A DNA stretch of 64,000 nt from Bacteroidales bacterium. Its GTDB lineage: Bacteria; Bacteroidota; Bacteroidia; Bacteroidales; Tenuifilaceae. The position numbers were made by a program, and so were the translations under genes. The first letter of the stretch is position 1, and the number at the start of each line of letters is the position of its first letter. The notes below the pieces were generated by a model that saw only the letters and a list, made by a program, of their open reading frames with translations, searched no databases and was not told the DNA's origin. The stretch lies in assembly GCA_013376985.1 (NCBI GenBank), contig JACABB010000003.1, positions 111,280-175,279 of the forward strand, in the 5' to 3' direction. Shown here piece by piece: positions 25,419-34,643 of this stretch.

Positions 25419-26552
25419 TTGACTTTCGAAGATTTTAATTTTCATCCTGATATAATTGGTGGTATTAAGACTATGGGGTTTGAAAAACCAACTCCTGTTC
25501 AGGAACTTGCAATCCCTTTAATACTTCAAGGAAAAGATTTAATTGCATGTGCCCAAACTGGAACTGGAAAAACAGCTGCTTTTGTTCTTCCAATTTTAAA
25601 TAAACTTGCTTTATTACCAGTTAAACTGAACTACATAAATACCCTTGTAATTGTTCCAACACGTGAGTTAGCCTTGCAAATTGATCAACAGGTAGAGGGT
25701 TTTGCCTATTTTTCGCCAGCCAGTTCAATTGCCGTTTATGGGGGAAACGATAGTGGTAACTGGGATCGCCAAAGGGCTGCTATAGAAAGTGGCGTTGATT
25801 TCCTGATCGCTACACCAGGAAGGCTTATCCAACACATTCAAATGGGCTATGTTTCACTTGATCGTGTTGAACATTTTATCCTTGATGAAGCCGATAGAAT
25901 GCTCGACATGGGATTCTATGAGGATATTATGTCAATTGTTGAGAAACTTCCAAAGAAAAGGCAAACGCTTTTATTCTCGGCAACCATGCCTGACAACATC
26001 AGGAAACTCTCAAAAGTTATACTCAATAACCCCGAAGAAATTAGCTTATCAATCTCTAAACCCGCTGATAACATATTGCAAGCAGCATATTTCGTAGAAG
26101 ATCAACAAAAATTATCTTTACTCACATCATTGGTTGAGGGGAAAAGCAACGTTCAAAGCGCTCTTGTATTCGCCTCAACTAAATCGGAAGTTAGAGATAT
26201 TGAAAAAAAATTGATTAAAGATAAAGCCAGTGCTCGGGCTATACATTCTGATTTAGAGCAACAAGCGCGTGAAGAGGTAATGAGAGATTTTAAAAACCGA
26301 AAATTTCAAATTCTTGTTGCAACCGATATAATATCAAGGGGTATTGACATTGAGGATATAGATTTAGTTGTAAACTATGATGTTCCTCGCGATCCAGAGG
26401 ATTATGTTCATCGCATAGGTCGTACTGCTAGAGCCCAATCCGATGGGGTTGCTCTTACATTTATCAATAAAAAACAGCGAAGATCATTCGAGAAAATCGA
26501 ACAATTTTTAGGTACAAAAATTTATAAAATACCTACACCCAAAGATTTATAA
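25419..26552 (+). CDS. DEAD-box RNA helicase
   Basis: A 377-residue ATP-dependent RNA helicase with a complete core: Q motif GFEKPTPVQ (about 20-28), motif I ACAQTGTGKT, Ia PTRELALQ, Ib ATPGRL, II DEAD, III SAT, IV LVFASTKSE, V ATDIISRGIDIED and VI HRIGRTARA. There is little C-terminal tail, unlike many RhlE-type proteins with basic extensions. The start codon is TTG 25419: MTFEDFNFHPD is the usual N-terminus of this group, and the next ATG is inside the Q motif. A TAACTTTG box lies upstream. Likely roles are RNA turnover or ribosome assembly in the cold. Confidence 0.93.
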   Translation: MTFEDFNFHPDIIGGIKTMGFEKPTPVQELAIPLILQGKDLIACAQTGTGKTAAFVLPILNKLALLPVKLNYINTLVIVPTRELALQIDQQVEGFAYFSPASSIAVYGGNDSGNWDRQRAAIESGVDFLIATPGRLIQHIQMGYVSLDRVEHFILDEADRMLDMGFYEDIMSIVEKLPKKRQTLLFSATMPDNIRKLSKVILNNPEEISLSISKPADNILQAAYFVEDQQKLSLLTSLVEGKSNVQSALVFASTKSEVRDIEKKLIKDKASARAIHSDLEQQAREEVMRDFKNRKFQILVATDIISRGIDIEDIDLVVNYDVPRDPEDYVHRIGRTARAQSDGVALTFINKKQRRSFEKIEQFLGTKIYKIPTPKDL

Positions 26553-26560
26553 AAGGGTAA

Positions 26561-27559
26561 TTACTTTGCTTTTTGTAGAATTGAGTCCTCTATTACTAAA
26601 CTAAAGATCTCCGCCATATCCTTACCGAATGCAGATACCTGCTGAGGAACTATGCTTGCCTCACTCATTCCAGGTACAGTATTAATTTCTAGGAAATAGA
26701 GTTTATCATGGCTATAGATATAATCAATTCTAACAATCCCTCTACAATCGAGCCTATCATAAATTTCTGATGATAAATGTTGAATTCTCTCAGATAGTTC
26801 TGGACTAATATCCGCCGGGGTTATCTCAGATGATTCGTTGAGATACTTTGCGTTATAATCAAAAAATTCGTTTTTTGATAAAATTTCCGTTACAGGAAAA
26901 ATATACTCCTTTTCAGATGTTTTAACTAATCCACAAGTTAATTCACGACCAGCAATAAACTCTTCGATTAATACGGTTTTATCCTCCTTTAGAGCGGTTG
27001 TTACCGCACGAGTAATATCTTCTGCCGTTTTAACCTTACTCACACCATAACTACTACCACTTTCGTTAGGCTTTACAAAAACTGGAAGGCCAAGCTGTAC
27101 AGTTAGTATCTCGGGATCTACTACCTGCCCTTTACGGATTAATATACCCTTAGCCAAATCAACCCCTGTATCCTTAACCAACTCTTTACAAAAATATTTA
27201 TTAAAAGTTACAGAAGTATTCATTACACCTCCTGTAGTGTAAGGAATATTAAGCATTTCAAAGTATCCTTGCAAAAGCCCATTTTCACCAGGTGTTCCGT
27301 GTATAGCTATTAAAGCACAATCGAAAGTAATTTTATCGCTATTTATGGTTACGCCAAAATCGTCCTTAGATATTTCAAAATCTCCAAATTCAGGGTGCTT
27401 TAGAGTCCAACTAATACCTTTAACAAGTATTGTGTAAACATTATAACTCGTTTTGCTCAGCCATTGAGTGATTTGCGCTGCACTTTTAAGCGATATTCCT
27501 TCCTCTGATGAATTACCTCCTGCAATAATTGCTATATTTTTATGTTTGCTCATAGTCAT
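26561..27559 (-). CDS. ddl: D-alanine--D-alanine ligase
   Basis: A 332-residue ATP-grasp enzyme that joins two D-alanines for peptidoglycan precursors. Motifs include AIHGTPGENGLLQGYFEMLNI (about 84-104), YTTGGVMNTS, VFVKPNESGSSYGVSKV (about 161-177), LIEEFIAGRELTCGL and the C-terminal metal and substrate site YFLEINTVPGMSEASIVPQQ (about 288-307). The length is typical. It follows the RluA gene by 100 bp in the same direction and is probably the last gene of the PASTA-T9SS-RluA-Ddl group. Two in-frame ATGs (27559 and 27553) are equally possible starts. Confidence 0.96.
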   Translation of the reverse strand: MTMSKHKNIAIIAGGNSSEEGISLKSAAQITQWLSKTSYNVYTILVKGISWTLKHPEFGDFEISKDDFGVTINSDKITFDCALIAIHGTPGENGLLQGYFEMLNIPYTTGGVMNTSVTFNKYFCKELVKDTGVDLAKGILIRKGQVVDPEILTVQLGLPVFVKPNESGSSYGVSKVKTAEDITRAVTTALKEDKTVLIEEFIAGRELTCGLVKTSEKEYIFPVTEILSKNEFFDYNAKYLNESSEITPADISPELSERIQHLSSEIYDRLDCRGIVRIDYIYSHDKLYFLEINTVPGMSEASIVPQQVSAFGKDMAEIFSLVIEDSILQKAK

Positions 27560-27659
27560 GTCTATTTCAAAAGAATATCAAAGATATTGAAAAGAGTTAA
27601 ATTTTAGAAGTAAAAAATGTTTGAGAATTGATATTAAGAAATCTGTAAGAACTAACCTT

Positions 27660-28733
27660 TTATTCCTCAATCTCTCTGCCTGCAACATAATTCCTCCATT
27701 TTTCAATAACATTTTTCATATCAGCAGGCAATTCAGATTCAAAGTACATTTCTTTTCCTGATGTTGGATGCTTAAATCCCAAGGATTTAGCGTGAAGCGC
27801 ATGTCTGGGGCAAAGAGCAAAGCAATTATCAACAAATTGTCGATATTTAGTAAATACTGTTCCCTTTACAATAAGATTTCCGCCATATCGATCATCGTTA
27901 AAAAGAGGGTGTCGGATATACTCAAAATGAGCTCTTATCTGATGTGTCCTACCCGTTTCGAGTTTACACTCTACAAGGTTTACGTAACCTAAGCGTTCCA
28001 CAACTTTCCAATGAGTTATGGCATGTTTACCTTGATCCCCTTCGGGGAAAACTTGCATCTTTTTCCTATCACGAATACTACGACCGATATGACCAGTAAT
28101 AGTTCCCTCATCGGTATCCAAATTACCCCACACCAAAGCAATATATTGGCGTGATGATGTACGATCAAAGAATTGCTTAGCCAATCGGTTCATGGCAATT
28201 TCACTCTTAGCAATCACCAGGATACCGCTAGTATTTTTATCGATTCTATGAACTAAACCCGGACGAACCTCTCCTGAACTAAACAGTGGAACATCTTTTA
28301 GATGATACATTAATGCGTTTACCAATGTTCCCGAAAAATTTCCATGCGCTGGATGCACAACCATTCCCGATTCCTTATCAACTACTATTAGGTCATCGTC
28401 CTCATAAAGAATTTTCAACGGAATATTCTCAGATTTGATATCTGTATCCCTAGGTGGATAAGCCATAACAATAGAAATGGAATCAAGCGGCTTGACTTTA
28501 TAGGATGATTTTACAGCCTTCCCATTGACTAGAATATTATCAGCATCAGCAGCTGCTTGAATTCTATTCCTCGATATTTGATGAATTTTACCAGTAAGGA
28601 ATTTGTCTATCCTAAGCATTGCCTGACCTGGGTCAACATCAAAATGGAAATGTTCGAATAATTCCGATTGCTCCTCCGAGGCTTCATCGAGCTCATCGTC
28701 AGGATCGGTAAGTGAATCTTTGGGGTTGATCAT
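27660..28733 (-). CDS. RluA-family pseudouridine synthase
   Basis: A 357-residue RNA modification enzyme. After an acidic N-terminal stretch (to about 30) comes an S4 RNA-binding domain (about 37-95, MLRIDKFLTGKI and ILVNGKAVKSSYKV), followed by the catalytic domain with HRIDKNTSGILVIAK, catalytic D165, and the RTHQIRAHFEYIRHPLFND motif. The domain order is that of RluC/RluD-type enzymes, which modify 23S rRNA. Its first 4 bases overlap the end of the upstream T9SS protein gene, implying translational coupling. The exact target uridines are unknown. Confidence 0.93.
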   Translation of the reverse strand: MINPKDSLTDPDDELDEASEEQSELFEHFHFDVDPGQAMLRIDKFLTGKIHQISRNRIQAAADADNILVNGKAVKSSYKVKPLDSISIVMAYPPRDTDIKSENIPLKILYEDDDLIVVDKESGMVVHPAHGNFSGTLVNALMYHLKDVPLFSSGEVRPGLVHRIDKNTSGILVIAKSEIAMNRLAKQFFDRTSSRQYIALVWGNLDTDEGTITGHIGRSIRDRKKMQVFPEGDQGKHAITHWKVVERLGYVNLVECKLETGRTHQIRAHFEYIRHPLFNDDRYGGNLIVKGTVFTKYRQFVDNCFALCPRHALHAKSLGFKHPTSGKEMYFESELPADMKNVIEKWRNYVAGREIEE

Positions 28734-30682
28734 TTTATGATTACCAACTTTTTAGTGTTTGTGGTTCTGTTGTGGAATGTTAGCTGGAACATATAAATTC
28801 CAGGGGAAAGATTTCCTAAATCGACACTATTGCTTTGATACAATTTACTTATAACAACCTGTCCTGAAAGGTTAAAAACCCTTATCAATTCAGGCTTAGC
28901 ATCCTCATCAATATTCAGATTTATAAGATTCGATGCTGGATTTGGGTAGATTGTAAAATCGCCTTGCGTGGTTGGTTTTTCAACTATAGTAGGTTTATGG
29001 GTAAGACTACCGAATACAGGTCGAATCATTATAGAGCCCTCAAATTGGGATTTCGTCCATTCTCCAGTAAGATTATAGTAAAGTTTATCGTTATGAACAT
29101 TATTTAGATCAAATCCTACATTAAGCATATCGGAGGTGGTATTTACCCATCCCACCCAAAAATCACCTCCAATCTTCAACGGTCTATCCACGCCGTAAAG
29201 AGCAAACTTATTCAAACCATTCAAATAAATAGGTTTTAATCCTATTTTCTGATACAACGTATCACCTGGTTTGCCATTTAAATCCTTCCACACGGTTAGT
29301 TTAAAAGGAATTTGCTCAGGATAATAATGAAGTAAAGTGTCAGCGTAAATACGGTTAAAATAAATCCAAACCCCTTTTAGAGAATCTTCTACATACGAAT
29401 GAAATTTCTGCGCTACCATTCCTGTCTGACTACCCTCACCGTAAATCCCGTAACCATTCTCAGCAGAACCATCATCGTAGGCATAGTAGTTGAGAAACTT
29501 TTGGGTATACCTAGTCGTATCATTCCAACGAAGGTATCTTGTACTATCATCAACATCAGTTATAAGATAACTCTCCATATTAAATTTAGCCGAGTCTTCC
29601 CAATTTGATGAAAAAGCGTACTCGAATTCTCTAGAATAGTCAACAACTGTTAAGGGTATGATATTATCTGCACCACCTGAAAAAAGGAAGGGAACGCTTG
29701 GTTCAGACTGATCAGTAATAATATATTTTCGAGTTACGTTCCATATCTCTTGACCAAGGTTTTTATAACTAATATCGAAAGTTAATGGATTAGCAAATTC
29801 TGATTGTTTGGCTACGCTATTAAAATGTTTCCAAGGAATTGATTCGTAATTCTTTAGTAAAGATTTTAAAGGTTTGCTAAACGAAATATCTCTGAGTAAA
29901 GTATCAGCACTTGAACGATTCTTGTTGATATATACTAAATCGATATGCCAATGATCGCCATTACCCCTTAAACTGGGTACCTGAATATTTAAGGGTAAGG
30001 ATGCATAATTCATAAATCTTAAACGGAATCCTGCTTTTAAGAAACGTTCATCTTTAATAGGAATCATTACATTAAAAAAATGTTTCGAGATATCGGAGGC
30101 CTTCTGGGTAACCACTTTTTTTAATAGGTGATGTTTTTCGCGTACAACATTATTCGTAAAATCTGCTGAAACCGACCAAACACGAATCCATTTATTGTCT
30201 TGATTCGATAAAAATTCGACTACAAGTGAATCATTTGGTTGCGGTGCTTTTCCTAATCCTTTTGGTTGATACTGAAAAGAAAAGTATACACTGTCACTTT
30301 CTGATAAATTCAAATCAATGGGCTGTGATGAAAGGGTATCAGCAATTTGGGGTGTTGTTGAAAGGTATTTGTAAAGTTCCCCTTTCTGATTTATTGCATC
30401 AAACGTGGCAACTCCAATAGTTGGAGGATTAATGGGGTAAGTCTGATTTATAAACACGTATGAATTTTTCCATTTATCGGGATCAGGGTAATCTAAACCT
30501 TTCGAGAAATCATCAAAAAAAGGCATAGTTAGCAATGAGCTTGACTTTACTTTCAATTTTGTTTTGGTAATCTTAACCTCCTTAATGGGTAATGCCTGTA
30601 GGTCTAATAGAATTTCCTGTCCATAAGAATCTATGGATTGTCCAATTAAAAGAATCAAAAGAAGTAAAAAGCCCGTTCTCAT
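28730..30682 (-). CDS. T9SS type A sorting domain protein
   Basis: A 650-residue exported protein: a signal peptide ends near SYGQE (residue 22), a long beta-rich body follows, and the last 75 residues form a C-terminal sorting domain with YPNPASNLINLN, VFNLSGQVV, LSPGIYMFQL and a terminal KKLVIIK. This marks it as a substrate of the type IX secretion system for export and surface anchoring. No catalytic motif is visible in the body. It lies between a PASTA protein and an RluA synthase, with 4-bp overlaps on both sides, which is unusual company for a cargo protein. The genes of the secretion machine are not in the window. Confidence 0.88.
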   Translation of the reverse strand: MRTGFLLLLILLIGQSIDSYGQEILLDLQALPIKEVKITKTKLKVKSSSLLTMPFFDDFSKGLDYPDPDKWKNSYVFINQTYPINPPTIGVATFDAINQKGELYKYLSTTPQIADTLSSQPIDLNLSESDSVYFSFQYQPKGLGKAPQPNDSLVVEFLSNQDNKWIRVWSVSADFTNNVVREKHHLLKKVVTQKASDISKHFFNVMIPIKDERFLKAGFRLRFMNYASLPLNIQVPSLRGNGDHWHIDLVYINKNRSSADTLLRDISFSKPLKSLLKNYESIPWKHFNSVAKQSEFANPLTFDISYKNLGQEIWNVTRKYIITDQSEPSVPFLFSGGADNIIPLTVVDYSREFEYAFSSNWEDSAKFNMESYLITDVDDSTRYLRWNDTTRYTQKFLNYYAYDDGSAENGYGIYGEGSQTGMVAQKFHSYVEDSLKGVWIYFNRIYADTLLHYYPEQIPFKLTVWKDLNGKPGDTLYQKIGLKPIYLNGLNKFALYGVDRPLKIGGDFWVGWVNTTSDMLNVGFDLNNVHNDKLYYNLTGEWTKSQFEGSIMIRPVFGSLTHKPTIVEKPTTQGDFTIYPNPASNLINLNIDEDAKPELIRVFNLSGQVVISKLYQSNSVDLGNLSPGIYMFQLTFHNRTTNTKKLVIIK

Positions 30683-31557
30683 TCAACTATATCATCAATT
30701 TTTGTAGTATCAATTTTCACGTATGATGAATCAAGACCCAGTTCTGCTTTAATCTTCGGGATTCTTGACTCATTTAGAGTTAACCATATATCAACCCTTG
30801 CACCAAAGCTTATAGAATTGGATTCTTCCGAGTAAGCTGGGTACTGACTATACACCATTGCATTCAACGAATCCTTATAGTCTTTTATTGTTTCATCGTA
30901 CTTAACCTGCCCTAAATTTAATGAAGCATCTATTAATCTACTCCTAGATTCACTCTGGTTAAGACCTATAAGCAATGGCAGTCCACCTTTTTCGTTTTGC
31001 ATACCCCTACCCAAAACTAAATCTACTCTCGAACCTTTTGGAATCATAGTGCCTGGCTCAAGAGGTTTTCCTCTGAATTTTTGTTCAAGTATATTGTTTA
31101 CTGCGATATCTGGAACAAAAACTAAATTACCAACTATAAGTCCTTGCTGGTCAAGAATTCCTTTTGCTTGGCGAAGCGTTACTCCAACAATATTAGGCAT
31201 CTCTACCTTTTTAGGATTGCGAGCATTAATGGTAAGGAGTACCCTACGATTCTGTTTCACTTTGACACCAGCAGCAGGTATCTGTTCAACAACTGTACCT
31301 GGCTTACGGGTTAGGATATAAACAGAATCAGTTACCTCTACCCTCAACTTATATTTTTTAGCCAGTTTAACTACTTCGTTATGTTTTAACCCACTAAAAC
31401 TTGGAACAGGGTAACTTTGTCCATGACGGGTAAATATGAATAAAAAAATAAAAAATAAAAGGACTATGCCAATTATAAAACCTAAAGGGTATAAAACGGT
31501 TTGAACGTTATAGTTTGAGTATACCCTTTTAATAATCTTTTTAAAATACTCCAACAT
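30679..31557 (-). CDS. membrane-anchored PASTA-domain protein
   Basis: A 292-residue protein with a short cytoplasmic N-terminus, one membrane helix (about 18-43) and three PASTA domains (about 47-115, 117-185 and 188-262), recognisable by VPSFSGLKHNEVVKLAKKY, MPNIVGVTLRQAKGILDQQ and PLLIGLNQSESRSRLIDAS. PASTA domains bind peptidoglycan fragments or lipid II, but there is no kinase or transpeptidase domain here. The gene order PASTA, RluA, Ddl is a recurring cell-wall cluster in Bacteroidota. It overlaps the T9SS cargo gene by 4 bp and leads the operon. Confidence 0.9.
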   Translation of the reverse strand: MLEYFKKIIKRVYSNYNVQTVLYPLGFIIGIVLLFFIFLFIFTRHGQSYPVPSFSGLKHNEVVKLAKKYKLRVEVTDSVYILTRKPGTVVEQIPAAGVKVKQNRRVLLTINARNPKKVEMPNIVGVTLRQAKGILDQQGLIVGNLVFVPDIAVNNILEQKFRGKPLEPGTMIPKGSRVDLVLGRGMQNEKGGLPLLIGLNQSESRSRLIDASLNLGQVKYDETIKDYKDSLNAMVYSQYPAYSEESNSISFGARVDIWLTLNESRIPKIKAELGLDSSYVKIDTTKIDDIVE

Positions 31558-31667
31558 GGCTAAATTTAACTGATTTCGAGTGATAAAATAAAAAAGATGA
31601 TTAAATAAATTCTATGGCAAAATTATAATTATATGCCTAAATAACTATGCGATTAATCATTTTGGTA

Positions 31668-32804
31668 TTAATAGTACTTAATAATATTGTAAAGTGAATT
31701 TCTTTCAACAGGAACTCTTCCAGAACTTTTTATGATTTCAGTAAGCATCTCAACAGTCATAGAAGGTTTTTGATCCTCTGCTCCTGCCATTGAGTAAATC
31801 TTTGTTGTATCATCAATAGTTCCATCAATATCATCAACACCAAAAGAGATTGCCAACTTTGTATTTTGTTTACCTAGCATTGGCCAATAGGCCTTAATGT
31901 GGTTAATATTATCGAAAAATATTCGAGAAACTGCAAAGTTTTTTAAATCCTCAACCGTGCCAACTTCTCCAAGGTACCCAAGTTTGTTGTGTTGAGCTCT
32001 AAATTTTAGCGGAATAAAGCAGTTAAACCCACCTGTTCTATCTTGAAGATTCCGAATAGCATCCATGTGTTCAGCACGATGTTTATAACTTTCGATATGC
32101 CCATAGAGCATGGTTGCATTTGAAGGTATGCCTTCCAGATGAGCAGCCTCATGAACTTCAAGCCATTGTTTTCCTGTAGCTTTATCGGAACATATTTTTT
32201 CGCGAACTTCGGGATCAAATATTTCTGCACCTCCTCCCGGAATGGAGTCCAATCCATACCCTTTTAATTTCTTCATTCCTTCTCGATGGCTGAGGTTTGC
32301 TTTTTTTATAACATACTCCAACTCAATTGCCGAGAAGGCCTTTACGTGCACATTGGGCAGAATTTTCTTAATGCTCTTAATTATTTTTCCATAATAATTA
32401 ATATCCCATTTAGGGTGAACACCCCCAACAACATGAACTTCGGTAATGCTTTTTTCCTTATAGTTTTCGGCAAGTTTTGTAATTTGGTTGAGCGTCATCT
32501 CCCAACTCTCAGGATCACTCGCTGCCTTGTGGTATGAACAGAATTTACAATTATAGATACAAGTATTTGTTGGTTCTATGTGGAAATTCTTATTAAAGTA
32601 AACGTTATCGCCATTTTTCAAATCACGAACGTGATTTGCTAACATACTTAATAAACCCAAATCGGCATTTTCATAAAGATGAACGGTTTCTGAAATGGTT
32701 ATTCGCTCCCCTTTTAAAACCTTGCTCGATATTGAAGCTAATGGCCCTACAATCTTATTTTTTTTAATAAAAATACTTAAATCAAGATTTTTATAAGAAT
32801 CCAT
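31668..32804 (-). CDS. mqnE: aminofutalosine synthase MqnE
   Basis: A 378-residue radical SAM enzyme of the futalosine route to menaquinone. It joins the radical SAM cofactor to 3-[(1-carboxyvinyl)oxy]benzoate to make aminofutalosine. The cluster site is C82-IYN-C86-KF-C89, followed by SYHKAASDPESWEM. Family motifs VHVVGGVHPKWD (about 124-135), GLDSIPGGGAEIFDPEVR and AQHNKLG are present. MqnE indicates that menaquinone is made by the futalosine pathway rather than the classical Men pathway, which implies mqnA, mqnB, mqnC and mqnD elsewhere. It is monocistronic here. A TACTTTTG -7 box lies at 32830-32837. Confidence 0.95.
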   Translation of the reverse strand: MDSYKNLDLSIFIKKNKIVGPLASISSKVLKGERITISETVHLYENADLGLLSMLANHVRDLKNGDNVYFNKNFHIEPTNTCIYNCKFCSYHKAASDPESWEMTLNQITKLAENYKEKSITEVHVVGGVHPKWDINYYGKIIKSIKKILPNVHVKAFSAIELEYVIKKANLSHREGMKKLKGYGLDSIPGGGAEIFDPEVREKICSDKATGKQWLEVHEAAHLEGIPSNATMLYGHIESYKHRAEHMDAIRNLQDRTGGFNCFIPLKFRAQHNKLGYLGEVGTVEDLKNFAVSRIFFDNINHIKAYWPMLGKQNTKLAISFGVDDIDGTIDDTTKIYSMAGAEDQKPSMTVEMLTEIIKSSGRVPVERNSLYNIIKYY

Positions 32805-32829
32805 TCTTTGGCTATTTTTAATAGGAATA

Positions 32830-32837
32830 CAAAAGTA
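32830..32837 (-). promoter_or_regulatory. -7 box for mqnE
   Basis: Reads TACTTTTG on the minus strand (TAnnTTTG consensus), 26 bases before the mqnE start codon. Confidence 0.45.
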
Positions 32838-32914
32838 GCCAAGATTTGTTCTGGAAAAGATAAAATAGTAGTAAAAGGTGAATTCTTTTTTTGCACCAAG
32901 AGAAATTTAATAAA

Positions 32915-32939
32915 AAAGGCAGGTAAATTACCTGCCTTT
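32915..32939 (-). terminator. terminator of rpmH
   Basis: The palindrome AAAGGCAGGTAA/TTACCTGCCTTT (about 32916-32939) is followed, on the minus strand, by a T-run (the AAAAAA at 32912-32917 seen on the plus strand). It stands 22 bases after the rpmH stop codon. Confidence 0.85.
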
Positions 32940-32960
32940 CAAATGTTTTCCTATATGATT

Positions 32961-33119
32961 TTACCTTTTGTGACTTGGTTCGTCAGAAACAGTAAGTCTC
33001 TTTCTTCCTTTAGCACGACGAGCGGCCAACACTCTTCTTCCATTTGGGGTTGCCATACGCTCGCGGAAACCATGTTTATTTTTCCTCTTCCTGTTTGAGG
33101 GTTGGAACGTTCTTTTCAT
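32961..33119 (-). CDS. rpmH: 50S ribosomal protein L34
   Basis: A 52-residue basic protein reading [20 protein letters not shown], then [19 protein letters not shown] and a C-terminal tail ending SHKR. This is the L34 signature ([23 protein letters not shown]). The C-terminal SDEPSHKR extension is longer than in E. coli, where the protein has 46 residues, and is common in Bacteroidota. No rnpA follows in the same direction, so the usual rpmH-rnpA pair is split. A TATCTTTG -7 box lies upstream and a strong terminator downstream. Confidence 0.97.
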   Translation of the reverse strand: MKRTFQPSNRKRKNKHGFRERMATPNGRRVLAARRAKGRKRLTVSDEPSHKR

Positions 33120-33198
33120 TGCTTTATGCGTTTATATTTTTCTACTACTTTTGATTTTCAACACAATAAGTTCATCACCTGAACTTTTTTTGAGACTG

Positions 33199-33206
33199 CA
33201 AAGATA
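33199..33206 (-). promoter_or_regulatory. -7 box for rpmH
   Basis: TATCTTTG on the minus strand, an exact TAnnTTTG match, 80 bases before the rpmH ATG. The A/T-rich leader between is compatible with a ribosomal protein 5' UTR. Confidence 0.55.
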
Positions 33207-33243
33207 AACTTTTTTTGAAAGTAAAAAAACATCTATCAAAATT

Positions 33244-33867
33244 CTATTTGCGGGGGACAAATATAATTGATTTTCCTTCAAAATACTCTTCTTCAAAATA
33301 ATTTTCTATATCCCATTTTGTTAAATCTCTTTTAAATGATGCAAGTTCTTCATTCAAATCTCCCCCTTTTAATGCTATAATTCCGTTAGGAAGTTGATTT
33401 AAACCTCCGGGGTTAATAAGCTTTTGAACCCAATTAGCGATTGTTGGCAAAGGAGCAACTGCACGGGTTATAACAAAATCGTACTCCCCATCTAATTCTT
33501 CTGCGCGAGTTTTTAGAACTTTTACATTTTCCAAAGCAAGCGATTGGGCTATTTCATGTGCCACAATAACCTTTTTCCCTATAGAATCAATTAGAGTGAA
33601 TTTACAGTATGGGAAAAATATTGCCAACGGTATTCCAGGAAAACCACCCCCAGTTCCAACATCCAAAATTCTGGTATTTTTCGCAAAAGATATAACCTTT
33701 GCAATAGCAAGTGAGTGAAGAACATGGTGAATGTAAATATTCTCAATATCTTTTCTTGAAATTACATTGATACGAGAATTCCAATCCTTATAAAGGGGTT
33801 CAATTTTAAGTAATTGTTGACGTTGAGTGGAATTTAACTCAGGAAAATATTTGATTATACGGTTCAT
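33244..33867 (-). CDS. rsmG: 16S rRNA (guanine-527-N7)-methyltransferase
   Basis: A 207-residue SAM-dependent methyltransferase acting on G527 of 16S rRNA. The SAM motif is ILDVGTGGGFPGIPLAI (67-83). LIDSIGKK, then VKVLKTRAEEL and FVITRAVAPLPTIANW give the rest of the RsmG signature (AVAPL). Length is typical. It lies 124 bp upstream of rpmH in the same direction but has its own position and could share transcription. Confidence 0.95.
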   Translation of the reverse strand: MNRIIKYFPELNSTQRQQLLKIEPLYKDWNSRINVISRKDIENIYIHHVLHSLAIAKVISFAKNTRILDVGTGGGFPGIPLAIFFPYCKFTLIDSIGKKVIVAHEIAQSLALENVKVLKTRAEELDGEYDFVITRAVAPLPTIANWVQKLINPGGLNQLPNGIIALKGGDLNEELASFKRDLTKWDIENYFEEEYFEGKSIIFVPRK

Positions 33868-34034
33868 GGATAAACTAATAATATCAAATTAACTGGTCTG
33901 ATTTTCAAAAAAACTGGTTATCACGGGATTATTTACTTTTTACAATTGCCTCGCAATAACTTTTCAACTTACTACTATATATTTATTGTATTCAATCTAG
34001 TAACCAGTATAGTACAACAAGGAATTTAGGTTAT

Positions 34035-34643
34035 TTAATGACGGGGACTGCTTTTAAGAATATTGAAGAGTAGTTCGCGAGCTCTAAATAACTGTGCTTT
34101 AACCGTTCCAATAGGAAGATCGAGTTCTTCCGCTATCTCTTCATAAGAAAACTCGCTGAAATACCTTAATTCAATTAACTTACGATATCTTGGTTTGAGT
34201 TTTCCAACAACTTCCTGAATTAGCTTAATATTTTGTTCTTTGATCAGCTGTTCCTCGGGATCAAGGTTGCTAGACTGTAAATGTGCTGTTGGAGAAGAAA
34301 TAGGGCCTTCCTGATCCTCGGCTGTATTGTCAATTGAAATAAGATTCGCTTTCTTTTTTCGAATAAAATCAATACAATTATTTGTTGCTATTTTAAAAAG
34401 CCAAGTGCTAAAAGCGTAATTGGGAGTATACTGATGAATATTTTTAAATGCTTTTCCAAAAGCTTCTATTGTTAAATCCTCCGCATCGCTTTTATTGTTG
34501 ACCATTTTCAGCAACATAAAGTAAATAGCATCCTTATATCTATCAAGCAATTCAGCATAGGCCTTTTGATCTCCAAGCATTGCTTGTTCAACCAGTACGA
34601 GGTCAAATTTGGCTTTTTCTGATAGATTAGAGTTTATCTCCAT
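34035..34643 (-). CDS. ECF-type RNA polymerase sigma factor
   Basis: A 202-residue sigma-70 family protein with region 2 (about 20-95, MLGDQKAYAELLDRYKD and AFSTWLFKIATNNCIDFIRKKK) and region 4 (about 140-198, RYRKLIELRYFSEFSYEEIAEELDLPIGTVKAQLFRARELL). There is no anti-sigma gene adjacent. Instead its first 10 bases overlap the end of a glycosyltransferase gene, so the two are probably co-transcribed and translationally coupled. The regulon is unknown; the pairing hints at envelope functions. Confidence 0.92.
   Translation of the reverse strand: MEINSNLSEKAKFDLVLVEQAMLGDQKAYAELLDRYKDAIYFMLLKMVNNKSDAEDLTIEAFGKAFKNIHQYTPNYAFSTWLFKIATNNCIDFIRKKKANLISIDNTAEDQEGPISSPTAHLQSSNLDPEEQLIKEQNIKLIQEVVGKLKPRYRKLIELRYFSEFSYEEIAEELDLPIGTVKAQLFRARELLFNILKSSPRH

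Noticed and set aside
32808-33098. A 96-residue plus-strand frame
   Set aside because: It is antisense to the genuine ribosomal protein gene rpmH and crosses the rpmH terminator.
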